From: Stagonosporopsis chrysanthemi
Lineage: Eukaryota > Ascomycota > Dothideomycetes > Pleosporales > Didymellaceae
Assembly (NCBI GenBank): GCA_022560025.1
Contig: JAFISE010000024.1
Span: 124,001 to 188,000, forward strand
Direction: 5' to 3'
DNA length: 64,000 bases
Position 1 is the first letter of the stretch. Each line of letters opens with the position of its first letter. A program made the translations under genes and the position numbers. Below the pieces are notes generated by a model. It was not told the DNA's origin. It was given only the letters and a program-made list of their open reading frames with translations, and ran no database searches. This document shows, one piece after another, positions 10,593-20,145 of this stretch.

Positions 10593-12657
10593 GTTGATTA
10601 AGGAGTATAAGATAGTAGAGGAGAGACAACAATTGGAATGTTGACCAAAAGGGAATACAGGAACTGGTACAAAAGCGACCGAGATGTGTATTATGATTAT
10701 AGTAGAGCAGGAGTCGGTCAACGAGAGTGATGGGACAGGAACGAGAGTATGAAATATCCTGACAGTATTGGAAGCGAAGGAACTCGTGTTCGTACCTTGA
10801 CCTTGGGGGTTCTGACGCCTGGACCAAGGTCACGGCCTTGTGCTTTATACATATCCCGACTTTGAGCCGCAAAGGGATCCTACATCATACTGAGGACCAA
10901 TGGGCCACCCGGAGAATTGTTTGAAACCAGGATGTGTTTCTGTAATCGCCGGATTGATCCCCCTCTCTGCTCGAAAAGGTGTGTACAACTAGGCGAAGGC
11001 CACTCGGCCGCATCTCCAAGCGCTGTCAGAAAGGGCAACTAGGTCACCAAGCTGGCCGGTCAATGTTGGGACAAGGGTGTGGTGCATGTAACGAAGCGCC
11101 TGTTTGAGAGTCGTTCCTGAGGCTCTTGATGCGGCTGTGCCTAATAATAACCATCTGCCGACCAGAAAGGTGTGGTGGGAGGGTAGGGCGGCGGCTCCCT
11201 TGTAAGTAAGCGCGCAGGTCTCGACGCTGATACGACGACCCTATGGGGCCAAAATAGAGACCTTGGCGGACCACACCAAAATGCGTGTGCTGTAAGGTGC
11301 GCGAGGATGATGTAGTAATCAATATTTCGCAGGGCTGAGCCTCGCTGGGCCTGCATCTGCGGCCCGCGAAAGTGGGAACACCACGAGGCACGAGGGCGAT
11401 GATGGGTAGCTCGAGCCAAATCAGACACATTAGAGAGCGAAGAGAAAAGTACAGAGCAGGCGCATTCGAAGCGACTGTGATGGCGAGCGCACGCCGCGTT
11501 GCTAAGCGCGCGATATGCTGCTCGGCGATGCAAGTGGTTGTTTCATGAAACAAGATCGCAGCGGTTGTCACTGAGAGACGGCCGCAAGCGCCAGGCCCAT
11601 TTGCAGCACGTGCTTGTCCCCACCACTTGCCTCTGTGCACAAAACTGCAGTTCAATCTTTTTCTGTCTGACTGTTGCTGTGCCTCCAACACACAGGACAG
11701 CATGCCGCTACTACCTCACCAGTACCTCAGGAGTTCTCGAGACGCTGCGGTGAACAAAGACAGCAATGATACACACCGTGTAACCGCCAGCAGTCGAGGC
11801 CTGCATGTACCTCACCACTGCAGCCTTGCCCCAAACTCAAGGCAAATGTGACGAGACATTATCATGTCAAATCCAGAACTCTCGGTCCACGTAGTCGGCG
11901 TTACACAGGGCTGTAATCGATTGTACTTGCAGCTATTCTTTCGCGCACAGCCTCAACGACGGCTACCGAGCCACCCACCCACCTTACAAGGCAGGAAATA
12001 AGACAAGCTGCATACCACGGTGCCCTCCACGAGAGGAAGTCTTACCTACGTATTTTTGCTAACCAAAGTGAGCGCAATCCAGAACGCATGATGTCTTGGA
12101 GTGTCCAAACTGATCAGGCAGTGGCAGCCTCACTCTCTACCTCACACATTTGACTCGAGATTGCTAAATTTGAGCACCAGCACCGATGTCGCATCCGTCT
12201 GAAAACAAAATTTTGGGTCATTAGTCGCCTCAGTCGGCAATAAACAGATTGGTTTTTATCCCACTTTTTGGCGGTTGTTGCGACTCAGTCGACAGCTCAG
12301 TCGCCGCAGCGGCCGCGGAACATCCCCGCAAAGAGCCTCAAAGGCCGATCGTTGTAGACTCCCATCTCAACCAGTCACATTACACGTAAACTAATTAGGC
12401 GGGGTTTACCCCGAAGCCCGCATCGAGGTCGGTCATCTCGCCGTTGGATGCAGCATACGCCGAAACTGAACGCTAGCCGGGCCTCGGAAACCGGGTCATG
12501 AGGGGGGGTATTCGATTATGGACCCAGCGAGTATTCGACGGGTTACATCACCTCCTAGCAGCCGCTCCCAGGCGTTGTAATTACAAGTTTATCCATACCC
12601 TCTTCTTTCTTTCTCTTCCATAATCCAACACCTTTTTCGCAACACTCGTCATTCGCA
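10593..12657. other. 2.1-kb gap, promoter region of the aldolase and Myb-like genes
   Basis: The region lies between two divergently transcribed genes and probably holds both promoters. A 219-codon open frame at 11044-11703 (-) overlaps a second one in another frame. Both lack family signatures and I treat them as chance frames in G+C-rich DNA. The octamer CTCAGTCG occurs three times (12229-12236, 12284-12291, 12296-12303), listed separately. The last 60 bases before 12658 are pyrimidine-rich, as in many highly expressed fungal promoters. Confidence 0.4.
12229..12303 (+). promoter_or_regulatory. Three copies of CTCAGTCG upstream of the aldolase
   Basis: The same eight bases occur at 12229, 12284 and 12296, within 75 bases and about 350-430 bases before the aldolase start. 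The last two are 12 bases apart, roughly one helical turn. Clustered direct copies of this kind can be regulator binding sites, but I do not recognise the motif and chance or local duplication remains possible. Confidence 0.3.
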
Positions 12658-13554
12658 ATGCCCGTTAACGGGTTTCCCGACCTCTCACAAAACAAGGCCG
12701 TTAAGCTGGTCAAACATGCTGCCGACAACCGCTATGCTATCTGCGCGACCTGTTGCTATAACGTTGAGGGCATTCTGGCCTCTGTAAGAGCCGCGGAGGC
12801 CAAACGCTCACCTTTGATCATCCAGCTGTTCCCATGGGCAGTCCAGTACGCCGGTGGCATCCTCGTCCACGCAGCGCGCGAAGCTGCCGACAACGCCACC
12901 GTTCCAGTCGCACTGCACATGGACCACGCGCAAACACCCGAGATGGTGAAGAGAGCAGCGGACCTAGAGAAGGGCTTTGACGGCATCATGGTCGACATGT
13001 CTCACTACGACGACAACCTCGAGAAGACAGCAGAGCTCGTCAAATACTGCAACGACCGCGGCATAATCACTGAGGCGGAACCTGGGCGAATCGATGGCGG
13101 CGAGGATGGCGTAGGGGACCTCTCCGATCTAGGGTTGGAGGCGATCCTCACCACACCAGAGCAGGCGGAGGAGTTTGTCGCGACAGGGATAAACTGGCTT
13201 GCGCCCGCATTCGGCAACGTCCACGGTAACTACGGCCCGAAAGGACCACAACTGGACTATGAGCGCCTCAAGCGCGTACACAAGCAGGTCGGCGACCGTG
13301 TCAGCCTGGTGCTGCACGGCGCTGGCGCGGAGTGGTTTCAGGAGAAGCTGCTGCGTGAGTGCATCGACTGCGGTGTCGCGAAGATGAACATCAACGACGC
13401 GTTCAACAACGACTTTACGAAGATCATGCATGAGCAGGCGGGGAAGACGCCGATCACTGGGTTGATCGAGCAGGCGACCGACGCCATGCAGGCGAGTATT
13501 GAGCAGTACATCGAATGGATGGGGTCGGCAGGCATGGCGGACAAGATTCAATAG
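12658..13554 (+). CDS. Class II ketose-bisphosphate aldolase (FbaA/GatY/KbaY family)
   Basis: Single-exon gene for 298 residues, close to the usual length of the GatY/KbaY branch (about 285) and shorter than yeast Fba1 (about 360). Class II aldolases are zinc enzymes that split or join ketose bisphosphates into dihydroxyacetone phosphate and an aldehyde. Visible motifs: LHMDHAQ at 86-92, supplying the catalytic aspartate and a metal-binding histidine; ITEAEPGRI; FGNVHGNYG with a second metal histidine; VLHGAGA with the third; and NINDAF for phosphate binding. Which sugar phosphate it uses (fructose-1,6-, tagatose-1,6-bisphosphate or another ketose phosphate) cannot be read from sequence. It lies tail-to-tail with the Zn2Cys6 gene, with only 59 bases between the stops. 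Confidence 0.9.
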   Translation: MPVNGFPDLSQNKAVKLVKHAADNRYAICATCCYNVEGILASVRAAEAKRSPLIIQLFPWAVQYAGGILVHAAREAADNATVPVALHMDHAQTPEMVKRAADLEKGFDGIMVDMSHYDDNLEKTAELVKYCNDRGIITEAEPGRIDGGEDGVGDLSDLGLEAILTTPEQAEEFVATGINWLAPAFGNVHGNYGPKGPQLDYERLKRVHKQVGDRVSLVLHGAGAEWFQEKLLRECIDCGVAKMNINDAFNNDFTKIMHEQAGKTPITGLIEQATDAMQASIEQYIEWMGSAGMADKIQ

Positions 13555-13613
13555 ACGAAGAAATAGAAGGACCCAATACATATATACATCTACTTTTCCA
13601 TCGGCGAAGGGTA

Positions 13614-15780
13614 TTATAAGTTTTCTGTTTGCCAAAAGTCAAGGTCTGTCGAAGCCACTTGACCGAGGAATGCTTCGTCCATCCCAAAGCCATATGACCC
13701 GATCAGATCATACATGTTATATGCATTCGCCATGTCGCTGTGGCCAAAGTCCACAGCTGTGATTCCATTGGGTCGGTTGTGGTCGAAATGACCGTTGATG
13801 TGTTGGCCCTGCGGTAAATTGTACGCAGGGAAAGAGTGGTCGACGGTGCTCGAAGGCGTACCCATCATGTCTAATTGTGTGAGGAGAAGATTGATGCCAT
13901 GCACAATGTGCCTGGTGAGATGCTTCTCGCTCAGGTTTTCGGCTACTTTGGCGAGGAAAGTCGCTGACCTCCGGGCAAGGGACACAACCTGAACTGTATT
14001 GAAGTTGAGGCCGAGACCTATTGGTTCGCCGGCTGATTCTGGTGATCGCACCTGGGCAGCTGTTCCCCAAGTCTTTGCCATCTTGAGCAAAAATGTAGCA
14101 CAGAACGCAATCATGGTGTGTGTGAAAATGGGTACCGCAGACATCGCTTTCCGGAGGTCTGGCTCCTCGAAAATGAGTGTAAGTGTGCTAGTTGCCGCGG
14201 TGATAGCTATGTTAGCGGCTTCGCGGCGATCGTATGATAGAGTCTCTGATGTGACGGCGCTCGGAGGTGGTAACCCACGCAGCGCCAAGGAGTTCAACTG
14301 AAAGCGAGCGAAATGATAGTAAAGGACAACACCCTTGGACGGATATGATCCAATGGTAGGGCTGTCGACCGATCTTGCTTGCCATGCAAGTCTCCACTGT
14401 TCAATAGCAAAGTTGAACATGCGCAATCTTTGGAAATCAGGCTCAGTCAAGGGTTGTTCTGGATCGCTCCCGTATGCGATGTATGCTTCTGTGAGAATCT
14501 TGAACAATGTGACTTGCGCTGCAAGTCTGACGTCGCCAGGTTTCGTATCCGGACTATCGAGGAACTGTTCGATGTTCTTAATCGCAACGTCTTCGTGAAT
14601 AATAGGTGGTCGTCCGTACGCAATGCTGAGCTGGTGTTCGCAAACATACAGCACATACCAAAGTCGCACCTTATCTCGGTGATCTTCCTGGCCTCTCATA
14701 AGCTTGTTAAACGACTGGTGCAAGTTCATCTCGGTAGCATTGCGGACAGCTACACCTGAGAGCTTCCAGCTTAGATTGGACAAGTAGAATGCTGCGAGAA
14801 GCAGGGCACGAATGTCGTCGATACTTTGCACCCGCGAAAGGCAAGCACTGTAAGCGCCGGAGACAAAGACGCCGTAGCACTTCTCCAGTATGTCGTCTCG
14901 ACCTGGAGTGTGCAATGCTGCTATTGTGAGCACAACGGCTGTGAGTAATGAAGATCGTCGGCGGATAGCATCTAGCGAGTCATAAGGGCAAAGTACGCCG
15001 CCCCACAGATAGAGTCGAAGACCCTGGAAGTAGTGCCTGAAGAGATCTTCAGCTTCCGGTACGGATACAACACCTTGAGCGATGAAATCTTCAAGTTCTG
15101 GATTTTTGCCGGGTCTGAATTTGACGTGGCTGCGAAGATTGCGAATCCGTGTGAGGTCGTAAAGACTGCGCATCGGCGCTGTCACAAGGTCCGCTTCCTC
15201 GACAGAGTCGCGCTCCACGGAGTTCTCTCTCGTCATGTCCATGGCAATTGGCGGCACGATCATAGCAGTGCCATTTTCGTTTCCAGTATGTCCGGGACTG
15301 ACCTTGACGGTAATTTCCGACTGTCTCCGAGGCTCAGGCGATGTTGCTGAGAGATCCTTGATGCCTTCAAGATCCGGCAGTCCGTTGTGTCGCAGGAGAC
15401 TTTGAACAGCGGAGCGCAGCTGCGTTATTTCTGCAGCTGCATTCGCTTTCCATCTGGAGGGATGTTCAGGATTTAGGGTCAAAGTTTCACAGCACGTGCA
15501 ACTCACGCGGCATCTTCATCCAGTAGACGCTGGTTGATGTTGTATGGAACGCATTCTGTACCACTGCGCAGACATTTCGCGCATTTTGATTCCCCGTCTA
15601 CCGGGTCACATTTGATCTTGTGTCGTTTACATTCGGCGCCTGTTGGGTCGTCAGTATGAGTCTGTTTGTCAGTGCCGAACGATCCTTACAGGCGCGGATC
15701 CGGGGCGTGCGCTGCTGGGGGTTCGGGCGCTTCCCATCCTCGTGATCGACGTCTTCACTCGGTCTCTTCTGCTGCGACAT
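13614..15780 (-). CDS. Zn(II)2Cys6 transcription factor with fungal-specific regulatory domain
   Basis: Three exons (15780-15690, 15639-15507, 15453-13614) encode 687 residues. The first intron lies inside the first zinc-cysteine codon. After splicing, the protein reads RACAECKRHKIKC followed by KCAKCLRSGTEC, a perfect C-x2-C-x6-C...C-x2-C-x6-C binuclear cluster. A short coiled-coil-like linker (AAAEITQLRSAVQSLLRH) follows, then the fungal_trans middle domain at about 200-560 with RLWYVLYVCEHQLSIAYGRPP. The protein is expected to be a nuclear activator or repressor binding CGG-type half-sites. An ATG 30 bases upstream (15810) is also in frame and would add ten residues; I prefer 15780 because MSQQKRP starts the charged leader. 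The order of domains recalls the LEU3/WAR1/PrtT group, but that is a weak inference. Its neighbours are an aldolase and an arabinanase. Confidence 0.88.
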
Positions 15781-17038
15781 CTCTAACCCATCAGGCATTG
15801 ATAAGGACAAACGTTACGGATCGCCAGGGGACAGAAAGACACCGCAGGTACAGGTGGAGTCGTGAGCCAAGGCCATGTGACTGACAAAGGAAGCGCCACC
15901 AATCGGAGATTGCAACAGCAGGGGTCTCTCCGCATTATGCCTTTCTGCCTGAGCGCTTGCTAAGTTGGGGTGTGGGATTACGGGGGACTAGCCCGTAACT
16001 TGAGTTCCACCCGCCATGCCTCCCAAATCTCGCCACTCCTCATATTAAACGTCAAAAACCACCACTTCTTGCGCAAACACACCTTTTCAATGAACACAAC
16101 CTCCCCAAAACATACCGTCCACCGATGTCTCTGCTTACAATCTTCTACGAGAATCGCAGCAGCCCTCCCAGTCATAGCACACCGTACTGCACTGCTGGAT
16201 GCAGATCATGTCAGCGAATCGCTATTCGTTGGCTACGATTGCGCCTCTCGACGATCAGTGACATGCTTTTTATATATTCGCTCAGCAGGCGTTGCCGAGG
16301 ACCTCAGTACGACGGCTTCCGATGTCGCTCGGTAGCTGGCCGCGTCAACTTCCCTTACTGCCCGCAATCAATTTGAAAAGATGCCATCTTCCGCTACATG
16401 TCCCCACGCAGCGTGGCCAAGAGGCTTTAGGGCGCAGATGCGGAGCTTAAACCGGGTTACGCTGTCAAGCTTTCCGCTAACCCTCACACAAGTTCATATA
16501 TCATGACCAGTCAAAAGTAAAGACCTCCCACAATACCTTTGCCGCTATCACGCTTGAAAAGTAACGTGTTGAGGTGTCCAGCTAACGTTAAATATCCTTG
16601 CCATAGCCGGCAGTTGGATGTACACCCCGCATTTCGTTAGCCGTCCGGAGCATTTATATTGCGATACTAAAAAGCTTAATTTAGTTCGGCCGTGTTCACG
16701 CTCGTGGCAATGCATTTCCTCCACTCAAAGAACCGCATGAGGATTACGGGGCTCCTTCTGGCCATGTGTGTGTCGGTCTCGTTGTACCAGCTTGCTACAT
16801 CATCAATGTGAGGCCGCGTAGCCGTCAGACCAGCTTCCGGGTCGGCGAGTACGCCGCGTGAGACGATCGGCTTGTGCTGTTTGTAGCGTCTTGTTGCAGT
16901 GATGAAGTGATACATAATGTTACGATGGTAAGCGAAGCTCTTAACATAGATCGCATCACAGTACTTCCACGAACTATTCCCGGTCTATCCACATCCCAAC
17001 GAGCGTCACCGCCACTTTTCATTTGAGCTACCTCAAAG
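15781..17038. other. Divergent intergenic region between regulator and GH43 gene
   Basis: The 1.26-kb stretch sits between the starts of the Zn2Cys6 gene (-) and the GH43 gene (+) and probably carries both promoters. A 121-codon open frame at 15970-16335 (+) has no recognisable family. No repeat or RNA gene was seen. Confidence 0.4.
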
Positions 17039-18067
17039 ATGAGATCTACTCTTGCTATATCCGCAATCTTCTCTGTTCTCTCAGCAACAGCAGACGCCTA
17101 TGCCAACCCTCTTTCATGTAGCGGTACCTGCACTAACGCCCACGATCCTTCCCTTGTCCGCCGTGACGATGGGACGTACTTCCGCTTCAGCACCGGCGGC
17201 AAAGTAGCAGTGCATACCGCGCCCTCCATTCAAGGCCCCTGGACCTACAAGGGCGCCGCTCTCCCTAACGGCTCCAAGATCAACAAAGCCGGCAACCAGG
17301 ACCTCTGGGCTCCCGATGTGTTCAAAGTCGGCAACAAATACTACCTCTACTACAGCGTCTCGAGCTTCGGCAGTCAGAACTCCGCCGTCGGGGTGGCAAC
17401 CTCCACGACTATGGATGTAGGCTCTTGGACCGATCTGGGCAGCACTGGTGTCGAGTCCGTGGCAGGCAACCAGTTCAACGCTATCGATGGTAACTTGCAG
17501 TCTGCCAACGGGAAGCTGTATATGAACTTTGGATCGTTCTGGAGCGACCTCTTCCAGATCGAGATGACAGCCACACCGACCACGGTCGCAAAGGCTGTTT
17601 CGTCGGCGACGCAGATTGCGTTTGTGCCAACGGCGCCGCAGGCCCAGGAAGCGGCGTTTGGGTATAAGTATGGGAACTACTACTACCTGTTCTTCAGTGT
17701 TGGGAGCTGCTGTGGGTATGATTCGAGCCGGCCTGCTGCTGGGAAGGAGTACAAGATTCAAGTGTGCCGGTCGAGTTCTGTTTCAGGACCATTTGTAAGT
17801 TTGCGTGTTACGTTCGACGGGAAATTCATTCTAACTTGTATATAGGTCGATAAGAGCGGCAAGTCCTGTCTTAAAGGTGGCGGTACTACCGTTCTTGAGT
17901 CTCATGACTGGGTATACGGGCCAGGCGGCGAGGGCGTTTTGTCAGATGCTTCGCTAGGTCCTGTCCTTTATTATCACTACGTCGATACACGTATCGGCTA
18001 TGCTGATAGTCAGAAGCAGTTTGGTGTGAACAAGCTTGACTTCAGCAGTGGGTGGCCGGTCGTTTGA
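17039..18067 (+). CDS. Secreted GH43 enzyme, endo-arabinanase-like
   Basis: Two exons, 17039-17794 and 17846-18067, encode 325 residues. The 51-nt intron has GTAAGT and TATAG ends and is in phase 0. A signal peptide covers about residues 1-21 (MRSTLAISAIFSVLSATADA), so the product is secreted. The rest is one five-bladed propeller of family GH43. The three catalytic acids of the family can be placed: base D36 in AHDPSLV, pKa-setting D150 in NAIDGN, and general acid E204 in AQEAAFGYKYG. The SVGSCCGYD segment and FQIEMTATPT are typical of endo-1,5-alpha-L-arabinanases, which cut the arabinan side chains of pectin; the substrate is an inference. Length matches single-domain fungal arabinanases. 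It starts divergently from the regulator at 15780. Confidence 0.9.
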
Positions 18068-18265
18068 TGCAATCACGATTTTCTTGCTTTCAATAAGTAT
18101 GGATACCTCATATTTGTATGTGATTTGGTACTGTACATCATATATCTTGCATTCGAAGTCGTTGCGGACAATGGAGACGTGAGCGTCCAACTCCCAGTAT
18201 CGTAGATAACGATGAGTACACAATGCGATTAGAAACGGTCTGCAAAAGCCACGGGCCGCAAGTCT

Positions 18266-19297
18266 TCACTTTCCAGCATCTGTCACGGCCTGTGTGAGCA
18301 ACACCTTCCCCTTATCTAAAAACTCGGCATCGTCAGCCTCGTCAACACCCGCAATCGTAGCAGCCTTTCGGTATGCGATATCCTGCACATCGGGCTTATT
18401 GAAGAGTTTCGTGGTATTTCCGTACTTTGGATTAGGCTTGGGGAAGTGAGGGAGGCAGACGAGGTCTTGAGGCAGGAGCTGGAAGGATGCCTTGCTGTCA
18501 GTCTGGTTGATAGTGTCTTCTGGCTCTTCGGGCAGCTTCTTGTTGCCAACACTGTGTTCTTCGACGTACGCTGCCCACTTCTGCTTGTGTGTTTTTGGCT
18601 TGGGGGTCTTCTCCGCTTTTGTTCTGGGATTAACGTCCGTCGTTGGCTTCTTTGGCGAGGACTGAGCATCGTCACTATGCCTGCGGTTGCATCAGTACGC
18701 CGTACAAAATCTCTCGGAAGATTGTACTGACTCCTTCTTCCATAGCTCTTCACCTTTCTGCATGATTTGTTGCTCGTCTGTCAACCCTGCGAGCAGACCG
18801 TACTTCCGAAATGCCACTCTCTCTAAATCCTTCGTCAGGAACAACTTGGTCTTGCTGCCGTACTGGTTCGGCTTCTTGAAATGCTCCAGTGTGATCAGCT
18901 CGTTCGCCCTTAGGTCGTATCGCTTCTGGGCATCAGTCTGTGTAAGAGAGTCTTCTCGCTCTGGTTCATTCGCGAGCAGTTTGCCGGACGCGTCGTTGCT
19001 CGAGAGCCAGTCTTCCCATTGTTGCCTTAGTTTCTGTTTTTTAGCTTTCTCTTCTTGCTTCTTGCTCATCTCTGCGTGCTCAGACGCGAGAGTCTCTGGT
19101 GACTTTTTGCGGCGCTTGGGCGCTTTCTCATCCTCGCCGCCAGGGGACTGCGACCGCTTTGTGCCTTTCTTGACCGCGGGCGCAGCCTTCTTTCTCGATC
19201 TTTTGGGCTTCTTGTCGCCAAAGTCTGAAGTCCCTGAGTCTGAGGTGTATTTCACAGGCGCCTTTGTGGCCGCACGGGCGGAACGTCGTCCGGTCAT
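18266..19297 (-). CDS. Basic protein with two tandem XPA C-terminal-like domains
   Basis: Two exons (19297-18732 and 18680-18266) encode 326 residues. The intron is 51 nt, with donor GTCAGT, branch TACTGATG and acceptor CCGCAG; joining it reads KKEHSDDAQ. The first 90 residues are Lys/Arg-rich and probably nuclear. Residues about 118-187 (SLTQTDAQKRYDL, FKKPNQYGSKTKLF, ERVAFRKYGLLAG) resemble the C-terminal DNA-binding fold of the nucleotide-excision-repair protein XPA/Rad14. Residues about 246-315 repeat the same pattern (INQTDSKASFQL, FPKPNPKYGNTTKLF, QDIAYRKAATIAG), 128 residues later. Each copy is preceded by a similar helix (KLRQQWEDWL and KHKQKWAAYV). No zinc finger is present, so this is not Rad14 itself. 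The family link is my reading of the pattern. The biochemical role is unknown; DNA or damaged-chromatin binding is a guess. Confidence 0.72.
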
Positions 19298-20145
19298 GGT
19301 GAATCGTGGAACGAATCAATGTACAGTCAGGGCGGAAAGAGCAAGTGTTGCAGGGCGACGTAATCGTATAAGTACTTCTAGATTCAACCACAACAAAGGA
19401 GATTTCAAGTGTCAGGTGAATTTGAAGATGTCAAAGGGTGTCTCATGGTCTGAGCGTTGAACTCCTTGCAACTTTGTAAAGCAGGAACCAGGAACGGTCG
19501 ACGTCATTTTGCTGATCAGAACTTGGGGAGTCTGCAACAGAATAGCTTCGGTGTCAGCTCCCTCTTCAGCCATAGACCATGCTTCGATGTTGTTCTTCCT
19601 TCCCAGCCTGCAAAATACTTTGTAAGCTGGTCGTTCGAATGAGGCTGGGGACTGTCTGAGAAAGGTAACAATAGCAAGTCGCCCAAAGGCCTCGTACATT
19701 GTTCGTTCCAAGCGCTTGGGCAGGCCGTAAGAAACAAAAGCTCGAGAGATAATGTGTTGACCGAACATCATCATTGTTTATGAGGAACATCCTTACAGAT
19801 GACGAACAATTACGCCGCTGTCGCGATGCGGGCCGGCGCTAAAGTGGAGGATCGTCATTGTTGGCTAGGGTATGCCAACACAACCACCTCAGATCCATCG
19901 CAATTATCGGGCGAGTAGTATAGCCAATGGCAAATCCTGTTTTGTTCTCCGCATAGACTGCGCTGTCCATCAGCCATGTCTCACCAATGTGTGCGCAGCA
20001 GTGACGAAAAAGACCCCTGCCAGCCACTTGCGGGCTTCCCAGCCTCCTCACGCGGGCCAGCTTACCTTGTGTCTTAACTGCCACGCGGTCACTTCGATCC
20101 CGTTCACGATAATGCTAACATTCCTCCCGACTCCACTTGTTTTAG
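19298..20145. other. Region between the XPA-like gene and DUF3433 gene
   Basis: The two genes diverge from here. A 120-codon frame at 19774-19412 (-) has fairly even amino-acid use but no family signature, and I do not call it. A possible first exon of the DUF3433 gene starts at ATG 19976 and would join across an intron ending TTTTAG at 20145 (see that entry). Confidence 0.4.

Noticed and set aside
11044..11703. 219-codon minus-strand frame
   Set aside because: It overlaps another long frame in a different register, has no family signature and lies in G+C-rich promoter DNA.
15970..16335. 121-codon plus-strand frame with NVKNHHFLRKH
   Set aside because: Looks faintly protein-like but has no family match and no clear start or splice partners; sits in a divergent promoter region.
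19412..19774. 120-codon minus-strand frame
   Set aside because: Even composition but no signature; may be part of an upstream leader of the XPA-like gene.
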